A DNA stretch of 34,376 bases, taken from assembly GCF_013283785.1 (NCBI RefSeq), contig NZ_JABCPZ010000105.1, forward strand, positions 1 to 34,376. The letters run 5' to 3'. Positions 29,067 to 34,376 of this stretch are shown one piece after another (positions within the stretch are counted from its first letter, which is position 1; each line of letters starts with the position of its first letter). The DNA comes from Nonomuraea antri (GTDB lineage Bacteria; Actinomycetota; Actinomycetes; Streptosporangiales; Streptosporangiaceae). Position numbers and translations under genes: made by a program. The notes below the pieces were generated by a model. That model did not search any database. It saw only the letters and a list, made by a program, of their open reading frames with translations, and was not told the DNA's origin.

Positions 29067-29468
29067 CTACTCGTCGTCAGGCTCCGACCGCTCGTCGACA
29101 CGCTCGGGCTGCTCGCCCAGGTACGTCTCGTAGACGTAGGAGAGAATCGACGCGCGCACCGGCCACGACGAGTCCGGCATCAGGTCGTCCTCTGCCGGGC
29201 GTCGGATCTCAATCGGGAACGTCCCGTCCGAGGTCCCGAACTGCTGCTCAGGCAGCCAGTCAGGGTGCAGAGGCGCGAACGGGTGGGACACCTCGAACAC
29301 CTGCCCTGGCCAACGCGGGTCCGTAGCCGAGTAGGACTCGTGCCCGCTGGCCGCGTAGCGTTCGCCGATCTGGTGCGCCCACTCCGAGTACGGCATGGCC
29401 TCGCCGTCGAGGGTGCACCACGCTTCGGGCTCAGGACGTGACGGGTGAATGCCCATGCCGTCCATCAT
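29067..29468 (-). CDS. Hypothetical acidic protein
   Basis: 133 residues. ATG at 29468 overlaps the upstream stop codon (ATGA); a second Met follows at once. Many Pro, Trp and acidic residues (HPSRPEPEAWCTLDGEAMPY, DPRWPGQVFEVSHPFAPLHP), with a helical C-terminus (ASILSYVYETYLGEQPERVD). No recognised family, signal or transmembrane segment. Confidence 0.55.
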   Translation of the reverse strand: MMDGMGIHPSRPEPEAWCTLDGEAMPYSEWAHQIGERYAASGHESYSATDPRWPGQVFEVSHPFAPLHPDWLPEQQFGTSDGTFPIEIRRPAEDDLMPDSSWPVRASILSYVYETYLGEQPERVDERSEPDDE

Positions 29469-29788
29469 CGCCCACGAGCGGCCCGCCGCACAGCGCGACG
29501 GCGGACCCGGGCGCGGCGCCGGCGCGCGTACTCCCGCCCGTCGACCTGCAACGGCCGAGGGAACCCGCGCGGGTTGCACACCCAGCAACGGCGCCGGTGC
29601 CGCCGGGCCTGGGCAGGGGTGAGCCCCCACCCGAGCCGATGGAACGCCTCACCCAGGAGCCGCGCCTCACGGGCCATCCGCTCGAACACGGGGGCGAACT
29701 TGGCGATCATGGCTTGGCGCATCTCCTCGACACGCTCGGCCAGCTCGACCGCCGCCCGGTCGGCGTCGGCCTGCTCCTCGGGGATCAC
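29465..29788 (-). CDS. Basic helical hypothetical protein
   Basis: 107 residues. GTG at 29788 overlaps the upstream stop codon (GTGA). First half is helical (QADADRAAVELAERVEEMRQ, FAPVFERMAREARLLGEAFH). The second half is very basic, with a CWVC motif and an Arg-rich end (REYARRRRARVRRRAVRRAA), suggesting nucleic-acid binding. No named family. Confidence 0.55.
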   Translation of the reverse strand: MIPEEQADADRAAVELAERVEEMRQAMIAKFAPVFERMAREARLLGEAFHRLGWGLTPAQARRHRRRCWVCNPRGFPRPLQVDGREYARRRRARVRRRAVRRAARGR

Positions 29789-30057
29789 CGCCGCACCTGC
29801 CACGTGACGTGCCAGTCGACAGGCCGGCGGTCCACGCGCGCTTTGGCCACCGTGAGGAGCGTCAGCCGGAACCGGTTGGTCTCTTCCTCGCGCCGCATCA
29901 GGGCGAGCGCGAGCTTGAGTACCAGCCACGTGGGCACGAGCGGACTCGTGCGGAACTCGGCCGTGAGCACGCCAGGCTGCGGCCACTTGATCTCGTACGT
30001 CCAGCAGCGCAGCTCGATGATCCGCCGGGCCAGGCGCTGGACGAGAGGCGCGATCAC
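29785..30057 (-). CDS. Small hypothetical protein
   Basis: 90 residues from GTG 30057, which overlaps the preceding stop codon (GTGA) and fits the coupling pattern of the row; a start at 30102 is possible but would overlap the previous gene. Hydrophobic and Arg-rich: LVQRLARRIIELRCWTYEIK, then PTWLVLKLALALMRREEETN. The second stretch could be an amphipathic or membrane-associated helix. Unknown function. Confidence 0.5.
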   Translation of the reverse strand: MIAPLVQRLARRIIELRCWTYEIKWPQPGVLTAEFRTSPLVPTWLVLKLALALMRREEETNRFRLTLLTVAKARVDRRPVDWHVTWQVRR

Positions 30058-30836
30058 CACCCACGCTCCATCGCCGACGGCGACACGATCGAGGGCCTCC
30101 ACTGCTGATGCTCGGGAGCCGGGCGCGGGTCCCCGTCATGCTCCTCGACCACATGCCGGCGTTGCGCGTCCGCCGCTTCCTGCTGGCTGTCCCACGTAGT
30201 GCGCCACGCGCACGGCAGCGCCGGACAGTGCACGATCGCGCCCCCGGCCGGTGTATCGACGGCGGGCAGGTCCTCGCGATACACGCCGAGCCCCTCCAGC
30301 ACGGTGAGCGCCTCCTGAGCCTCGCCGATGAACTCCCTGAGCCGTGCGGCGGCCTTGTACGGGCGTGCCTCGTCGGCCACCTCGACCCGCTCGGGCCACT
30401 CACCGATCCGCACCTGCCAGCGCGTCGAGACGCTGCCGTCGCTGGCCAGCGTGTCGTACGGGCCCACGAAGATGTCGAACTCGACGCCGTAGTCCAGAGG
30501 CCTGCGCAGCCTGGCCGCGTGGAGCTGCTCCCCGAGGGCGGTCACCTGGTCCAGCCAGTGCTCGACCTCGGCCTCCAGTTGGTCAGCGCGGTCGCGCTCG
30601 ATGAGGTAGCCGCCAGCGAACTTGACGCGCTCGGTGTGGAGTTCCTCGATCTCGGCGCGGGCGGCGGCGAGGTCCTGGCGGAGCTGCTCGACGTCGGCCG
30701 CGGGCGCGGGCACGTCCCCTGCCTCGGCCGCGCACATTCGGCACCGACCAGGGCCAGGGCCAGCGCACTTCCCAATCAGGGCAGGATCGGTCGGCTCGCC
30801 AGGGCCGTACCAGTGACCATGCATCGTGTACGGCAT
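30054..30836 (-). CDS. Hypothetical coiled-coil protein
   Basis: 260 residues. ATG overlaps the preceding stop codon (ATGA). N-terminal CAGPGPGRCRMCAAEAGD with three Cys. Residues ~45-110 are a long coiled coil (VEQLRQDLAAARAEIEELHT, then DQLEAEVEHWLDQVTALGEQ). A beta domain follows (YGVEFDIFVGPYDTLASDGS, RWQVRIGEWPERVEVADEAR), then a C-terminal region with a Cys/His set (HCPALPCAWRTTWDSQQEAA ... RRHVVEEHDGD) resembling a C2H2-type zinc finger. Unknown role, probably early. Confidence 0.6.
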   Translation of the reverse strand: MPYTMHGHWYGPGEPTDPALIGKCAGPGPGRCRMCAAEAGDVPAPAADVEQLRQDLAAARAEIEELHTERVKFAGGYLIERDRADQLEAEVEHWLDQVTALGEQLHAARLRRPLDYGVEFDIFVGPYDTLASDGSVSTRWQVRIGEWPERVEVADEARPYKAAARLREFIGEAQEALTVLEGLGVYREDLPAVDTPAGGAIVHCPALPCAWRTTWDSQQEAADAQRRHVVEEHDGDPRPAPEHQQWRPSIVSPSAMERGW

Positions 30837-31048
30837 CAGGCAGTCCCCCGCTCCCTGTGAAAGCTGCACTGGACGCCCGCGTCGCGCAGGAACCGCGCCA
30901 GGACGGGCCAGCGCGTGAACCTCGTCCCGCACTTGCAACAGGTGTAGACGCGCCACCAGCGCGGGATCTCCATGTTCACCGCGACCGCGTAGCAGTCCGG
31001 GCAACGGTACGGCTTGTCGCTGTTCCAGCGGTAGACGGACTTCTCCAT
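30836..31048 (-). CDS. Zinc-ribbon protein
   Basis: 70 residues. ATG overlaps the preceding stop codon (ATGA). CPDC (16-19) and CCKCG form a likely four-cysteine zinc ribbon, with a basic C-terminal part (RWPVLARFLRDAGVQCSFHR). Small zinc ribbons in phages often modulate host polymerase or bind nucleic acid. No specific family. Confidence 0.6.
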   Translation of the reverse strand: MEKSVYRWNSDKPYRCPDCYAVAVNMEIPRWWRVYTCCKCGTRFTRWPVLARFLRDAGVQCSFHRERGTA

Positions 31049-31413
31049 CACCGGCTCTCCTTCGTGACTGCGCGCAACTCGGCCAGGGCCTGGTCCCACG
31101 ACTCGAAGCGGATGCCGCGATCGTCGATGTACGCGATGGCCGGCAGCTTGTTCCAGGTCACGAGGAGCACGTCACGCTCGTTCCAGAAGGTGAGCAGGCC
31201 GCCGTCGATGCGCGTCTTGAAGCCGTGTTCGCGCAGCCAGATCGACACCTGAATCGGGTTGCGGCTGGTGTGCACGAACACGGCGTAGTCGCGCATGAGA
31301 GTGCGCAGGGCGTCGAGCGCGCCGGGCATGGGCGGGTCGTAGATCGTCCCATCGTGCCAGCCCTTCGAGTAGGCGTGGATGACGCCGTCGAAGTCGACCG
31401 CGATCGTGGGCAT
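31048..31413 (-). CDS. HAD-family phosphatase-like protein
   Basis: 121 residues. ATG overlaps the preceding stop codon (ATGA). HAD motif I VDFDGVIHAY (nucleophile D7, acid D9), motif II around VHTSRN (T49/S50), a possible motif III lysine K89 (VTWNKLP) and motif IV YIDDRG (D97/D98). All four HAD motifs are present in a minimal, cap-less core, as in many small phage HAD proteins. Likely substrate a phosphomonoester such as a nucleotide or a polynucleotide 3'-phosphate, not decidable here. Paired with an exoribonuclease gene, which hints at RNA or nucleotide salvage. Confidence 0.78.
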   Translation of the reverse strand: MPTIAVDFDGVIHAYSKGWHDGTIYDPPMPGALDALRTLMRDYAVFVHTSRNPIQVSIWLREHGFKTRIDGGLLTFWNERDVLLVTWNKLPAIAYIDDRGIRFESWDQALAELRAVTKESR

Positions 31414-31988
31414 CAGGCATCACCCTTCGCGAGGGTCTCCAGGAACTCGTGCATGACGCGGTTGCGCCGAGCGTCCGCGAGCGCGTTGTGCAGCCCCTCG
31501 GCCTGCTCGGGCATGGCCGGGTTGCCGAGCCGCATGCACTCCTGTTTGAGGTCGTTCGTCCACATCGGCACACCGGCGGGCAGGTTGGTCATGCGGCCCC
31601 AGAGCTGCGCCAGCGCCACATGGTCGTAGGCCGCGTACCAGGCCCACAGCTCCAGGTCAGGGATGCTCTGGAGGAAGTCACGCACCTCGTTGGCGATCAC
31701 CCACCGCGGCTTCACCCGCGTGTCCTTCAGGTCGAGCGCCACCTCGAAGTCGACCTTCGCCTTCGCGCTCGCCGGCTGCTTGAGATAGGCGTCCAGCGAC
31801 GCCCGATTCGCGATCGGCAGCGACGGGACGACGTTCCGCAACAGCCAGTCGTTCCGGCCGAGCATCCCGCGCGGGGTGTCGCTGTTGACCGCGTAGTACT
31901 CGCGGCCGTCCTCAGCGACGAGGCCGATCGAGATCAGCTCGATCGAGGTTCCCGTGTCCACAAATTCCGTGTCGTACCAGACCTTCAC
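31413..31988 (-). CDS. DEDDh 3'-5' exoribonuclease, Rv2179c-like
   Basis: 191 residues. GTG at 31988 has GAAGGGGG 4 nt upstream and overlaps the preceding stop codon (GTGA). Motifs of the DEDDh family: Exo I WYDTEF with D6 and E8, Exo II WYAAYDHVAL with D122, and Exo III HNALADARRN with H167 and D172. Length and motif spacing match the Mycobacterium tuberculosis Rv2179c family of exoribonucleases found in actinobacteria and their phages. It degrades RNA 3' to 5' in the cytoplasm. Followed by a HAD phosphatase-like gene. Confidence 0.85.
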   Translation of the reverse strand: MKVWYDTEFVDTGTSIELISIGLVAEDGREYYAVNSDTPRGMLGRNDWLLRNVVPSLPIANRASLDAYLKQPASAKAKVDFEVALDLKDTRVKPRWVIANEVRDFLQSIPDLELWAWYAAYDHVALAQLWGRMTNLPAGVPMWTNDLKQECMRLGNPAMPEQAEGLHNALADARRNRVMHEFLETLAKGDA

Positions 31989-32731
31989 CGGTCCCCCTTC
32001 ATGTTCGCTGCCGCGCGCCGAGCTGCTCGCCTGAGGGTGGCGGCGCGCAGCTCGGCCAGCCCCTCGACGTCGTACCGGTGGCCGCACTGGCGGCACCTGG
32101 CCCCGGCGAGATGGCCGAGGAAATCCAGCACTTCGATCAGGCCGCGCCACCCGCAGCCGCCGCACGGCACGGAGAGCGGCCGGTCGTCGCCGCCGGACTC
32201 GGGCAGCCGAGCGACCGCGCGGCGGCGGACGTCGAGGATCTCCAGCCCCGCACCCGCGCCGTCGAGGTCGACGAGTTCGCCGCCGCGCACCATGGGCGCG
32301 GCCTGGAGCGCGAGCAGCGCATCGAGGCGCGGCGCGAGCACGGTCACGGCCTGGGCGATCAGCACGCCGAGCCGCTGACCACGTGACGCCGCGGTGTCGA
32401 GCGCCGGCATGCGGGCGACGTCGCGAACCCGCTCCTCCCACGAGACGAGGATCTCGGCCATCTCGCGTTGGCTGGCGTCCGCGTCGAGGTTGATCGGGAC
32501 GGGCCTGCCTTGGCTGGTCGTGACCCTCACGGCGTCGTAGGCGAAGCCGCCCGACCGGTCCGCCACGAGCAGGTCGGCCATGGCCGCGTACAGGAGCGGC
32601 ATGCCCTGGATGGCCTGCGCGATCAAGCTGCGGTCGGTGTCGCAGAACGGCCGGTACGAGAGCGCCGGCCCGTCCTTGGTCCGGGCAGCGCAGCGCGTAC
32701 CGCGGGCGCATGGGTGCATCTCGTCTGCCAC
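31985..32731 (-). CDS. Hypothetical zinc-finger protein
   Basis: 248 residues from GTG 32731; an ATG four codons later is an alternative. N-terminal Cys set (C8, C14, C30: HPCARGTRCAARTKDGPALS, PFCDTD). Helical core (IAQAIQGMPLLYAAMADLLV; LGVLIAQAVTVLAPRLDALL). C-terminal four-cysteine ribbon (CGGCGWRGL ... CRQCGHRYD) and a basic helical end. Common layout of unknown actinophage proteins; probably binds zinc and perhaps DNA. First of the coupled row after an upstream terminator. Confidence 0.65.
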   Translation of the reverse strand: MADEMHPCARGTRCAARTKDGPALSYRPFCDTDRSLIAQAIQGMPLLYAAMADLLVADRSGGFAYDAVRVTTSQGRPVPINLDADASQREMAEILVSWEERVRDVARMPALDTAASRGQRLGVLIAQAVTVLAPRLDALLALQAAPMVRGGELVDLDGAGAGLEILDVRRRAVARLPESGGDDRPLSVPCGGCGWRGLIEVLDFLGHLAGARCRQCGHRYDVEGLAELRAATLRRAARRAAANMKGDR

Positions 32732-32775
32732 GCGCGCAAGCGTGCCGGATCGCGCGGAGGGGTGGGGGTACGCGA

Positions 32776-32806
32776 GAGGCCCCGGCGAGCAGGTCGCCGG
32801 GGCCTC
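32776..32806 (-). terminator. Terminator-like perfect hairpin
   Basis: A 13-bp perfect inverted repeat (GAGGCCCCGGCGA with TCGCCGGGGCCTC) around a 5-nt loop, 18 nt after the small gene ending at 32824. No long T-tract on either side, so it may be Rho-dependent or another RNA structure. Confidence 0.55.
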
Positions 32807-32823
32807 AAGGGTTGGTCAGCGGG

Positions 32824-32982
32824 TTAGAACGGCGGCTCGGTCGAGTACTCGACAGGCGCCGCGTCCTGGGGCTCAGCCCCGGTTTCCGGGTGCCACGCGT
32901 CGGGGTCGGGCTCGGGCTCGTGCTCCATGTCCCGCAGCTCCTGCGTGGTGATGTAGTCGCCGTTGTCCAGCTCGATGATCAT
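32824..32982 (-). CDS. Short acidic hypothetical protein
   Basis: 52 residues, read directly. ATG with GAAGGAG 5 nt upstream. IIELDNGDYITTQELRDMEH, then an acidic, Pro-rich tail (EPEPDPDAWHPETGAEP, ending TEPPF). Disordered except for the N-terminal strand and helix. Such small acidic proteins are often early phage host-interaction factors, but nothing here shows that. Leader shared with two upstream genes. Confidence 0.55.
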   Translation of the reverse strand: MIIELDNGDYITTQELRDMEHEPEPDPDAWHPETGAEPQDAAPVEYSTEPPF

Positions 32983-33012
32983 CGAGGCTCCTTCGTGGGG
33001 GTTGTGTCGGTT

Positions 33013-33384
33013 CTACCTGATGCCGAGGATCGGGCCGACGTCCCGCAGGAACGTCAGCGCGCCCTCGTGCTCGGCGCGGCGCTGCAGGTCCCCGACCGGC
33101 GTGTCAGCCGAGGGGATGCCCTCCCTGATGACCTCCCGCAGCGTGTCCTGGTAGACGGTGCGGAAGCCCTTCATGGTGTCGCCGGTCGCCTCGGCGAGGT
33201 CGAGCGCCGCCCGGTAGGGGCGTGCCCGGCCGGCGTTGGCGAGGACGGACGTGACCAGGTCGGCCAGGTCGAAGCTGGGGCCGATGGTGATGCTCTTGGC
33301 GAGGCGCTGGCGGGCGTCGTGGTCGCGGCTGATCGCGGTGTGCGCGTACGACATGAGACGCCCGGCGGGGCTGCTGCTGGTCAT
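33013..33384 (-). CDS. Hypothetical helical protein
   Basis: 123 residues. ATG at 33384 overlaps the preceding stop codon (ATGA) and has CGGAGCC upstream. Ser-rich start, then helices (DARQRLAKSITIGPSFDLAD, LVTSVLANAGRARPYRAALD, EHEGALTFLRDVGPILG). No family recognised. The longer frame up to 34074 is a shadow of neighbouring genes. Confidence 0.55.
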   Translation of the reverse strand: MTSSSPAGRLMSYAHTAISRDHDARQRLAKSITIGPSFDLADLVTSVLANAGRARPYRAALDLAEATGDTMKGFRTVYQDTLREVIREGIPSADTPVGDLQRRAEHEGALTFLRDVGPILGIR

Positions 33385-33788
33385 CGAGGCTCCGTTCCGA
33401 AGGAGGATGCGGCGGTGTCGGTGAGCTTCCAGAACGCGGCGTAGGCGAGCACGACCTTGCCTGGCGCTTGCTGGTCCGGAGGGATGGAGTCGTCGGTGGT
33501 GAGGCCGCGGCTGTGCCAGGCGGCGCCCGGCTCGGGGTCGATCGCGTTGAGCGCGGCGAGGATCGCGATCTCGGTGTCCTTGTCGTACTCGTTGGTGCCG
33601 AGGTCGGTGTTCGGGCCGGGCACGTCGAGCAGGAGCTTCCACAGGGTGAGGCGTTCCAGGCGGCCGGCGCGCTGGGCGGTGGGGCCGAGCTGGTCGGTGG
33701 TGACTCGCCAGGCGGTGCCGACGCTGCCGGTGGTGAGGAAGTGGGCGGCGAGGTGGAGGGTGGTGAGGGCGCGCGATGGTCTGGTCAT
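33381..33788 (-). CDS. Hypothetical protein
   Basis: 135 residues. ATG at 33788, same GGAGCCTCG leader as the next gene; a GTG at 33842 in the same frame lacks a ribosome-binding site. Alpha/beta mix: RALTTLHLAAHFLTTGSVGT, then WRVTTDQLGP, RLTLWKLLLDVPGPNTDLGT and KVVLAYAAFWKLTDTA. No recognised family. Unknown function. Confidence 0.55.
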   Translation of the reverse strand: MTRPSRALTTLHLAAHFLTTGSVGTAWRVTTDQLGPTAQRAGRLERLTLWKLLLDVPGPNTDLGTNEYDKDTEIAILAALNAIDPEPGAAWHSRGLTTDDSIPPDQQAPGKVVLAYAAFWKLTDTAASSFGTEPR

Positions 33789-33794
33789 CGAGGC

Positions 33795-34355
33795 TCCGTT
33801 CAAGATCGTTTGTGGTGCGTGCCCGTCCCGGGACTCGCACACCGGGTGTCTGCTGGTCGGGCCGTGGCCTCAGGCGGCTACCTGCGGCGGCGGAAGGCCC
33901 GCAGGTCTGCTGACGCTGGCGGGTTGGTGCCGGTGAGGAGGGGCCGGCCGTCCAGGTCCGTCGCTGGCTCGTCACCCGTCCAGCAGGCGCGGCGGCGCCG
34001 GTCGACGTGGCTCCCGTCGTGGTTCTCAGGGCGGACGCACACGAACGTGATGTGGTCGTGGGTGCGCCTGGCACCGCACGAAGGTTCGCCCACCTGCGCG
34101 GCTGGCAGGCCGAGCCGCTGCAGTTCCGCCTCGACCTGCGGCCACCAGAACACCGGGTTGTGCTTGCCCACCCAGGTGATGACGAGTTCAGCCAGCGACC
34201 GGTGCCGGGCTATCCACAGGCTGACCGCCGCCTTGGTGACGCCGGTGCGGCGGGCGATCTCGGCGGCGTGGACGAGGTGCTGGCGCATGGCCTCGTCGGC
34301 GCCGGGTGGTGGGGTGAAGGTCATCGTTCCTCGCAGACGTTCAAGATCGTTTAGG
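33795..34355 (-). repeat. Two copies of the 14-bp leader motif AACGATCTTGAACG
   Basis: On the minus strand AAACGATCTTGAACG occurs just upstream of the genes starting at 34324 (near 34340) and 33788 (near 33798). Both are a few bases before a ribosome-binding site. The TTGAAC core could be part of a promoter or a phage-specific protein site. Confidence 0.45.
33878..34324 (-). CDS. HTH-containing protein with zinc-ligand-like residues
   Basis: 148 residues. ATG with GCGAGGAACG upstream. An HTH lies at ~15-40 (LVHAAEIARRTGVTKAAVSL, then WIARH). A middle region with PVFWWPQVEAELQRLG suggests a site for protein contact. The C-terminal part has CGARRTHDHITFVCVRPENH, a Cys/His cluster that may bind metal, and ends in RRRR. 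First gene of the right-hand row in this window; a candidate regulator. Confidence 0.6.
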   Translation of the reverse strand: MTFTPPPGADEAMRQHLVHAAEIARRTGVTKAAVSLWIARHRSLAELVITWVGKHNPVFWWPQVEAELQRLGLPAAQVGEPSCGARRTHDHITFVCVRPENHDGSHVDRRRRACWTGDEPATDLDGRPLLTGTNPPASADLRAFRRRR

Positions 34356-34376
34356 GGGAGGGGGTCGGCCCCGGTT

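Noticed and set aside
33800..33870. Possible tRNA on the minus strand (TGCGAGTCCCGGG followed by GCACCA)
   Set aside because: Resembles a T-arm and acceptor end, but I could not pair an acceptor stem or find an anticodon arm at correct distances.
1..34376. CRISPR array
   Set aside because: No regularly spaced direct repeats of 25-40 bp; the repeats seen are short operators, leaders and coding repeats.
1..34376. Integrase or attachment site
   Set aside because: No tyrosine or serine recombinase motif in any credible ORF, and no tRNA gene to serve as an attachment site. The phage may still be temperate outside this window.

Overview
The window is high-GC actinobacterial DNA carrying most of a siphovirus genome, either a phage or a prophage. 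The type of tail genes, the GC-rich codon use, the many GTG starts and the small zinc-ribbon and HTH genes all point to a phage of Streptomyces or a related actinomycete. I see no integrase, DNA polymerase or unambiguous host gene, so I cannot say whether it is integrated or where its ends lie.

Layout. (1) 1-3266, plus strand: an HU-like DNA-binding protein with its own terminator, a membrane-anchored secreted protein, and a four-gene cassette of HTH and unknown proteins. The cassette promoter consists of three tandem 15-bp operator-like repeats and its first gene looks leaderless. (2) 3279-27090, minus strand: the late operon, transcribed right to left. In order it carries terminase small and large subunits, an Acb2/Tad1-like nucleotide-sponge protein, an RyR-domain protein, three small proteins, portal, an intein-containing MuF-type head protein, scaffold, major capsid, head-tail connectors, an HK97-gp10-like protein broken by a +1 frameshift, an HNH endonuclease, tail terminator, tail tube, tail-assembly chaperones with a GGGAAAA slippery site, tape measure, distal tail and other tail proteins, then the lysis module (membrane protein, PGRP-type amidase, secreted protein, holin-like protein). 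(3) 27116-27987, plus strand: two genes between matching 23-bp dyad operators. (4) 27987-34376, minus strand: a regulatory island and about a dozen small early-type genes in an ATGA/GTGA-overlap chain, including a DEDDh exoribonuclease and a HAD-family phosphatase-like protein.

Most unusual observation. The MuF-type head protein at 19671-21923 contains a 338-residue intein (20208-21221). Its linker shows no LAGLIDADG or HNH endonuclease in the sense frame. On the opposite strand, codon-aligned with the intein, an ORF spans almost exactly the same interval. It encodes two HTH repeats followed by a Vsr/PD-(D/E)XK-like nuclease domain. I read this as a homing endonuclease gene nested antisense inside an intein, so that one DNA segment encodes protein splicing on one strand and mobility on the other. 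Its ends overlap conserved splicing blocks, so part of it would be dual-coding.

Second highlight. Directly after the large terminase gene lie a 73-residue protein with the Acb2/Tad1 signature and an RyR-domain protein, translationally coupled. This suggests a counter-defence module against cyclic-nucleotide or NAD-derived immune signals, placed inside the structural operon.
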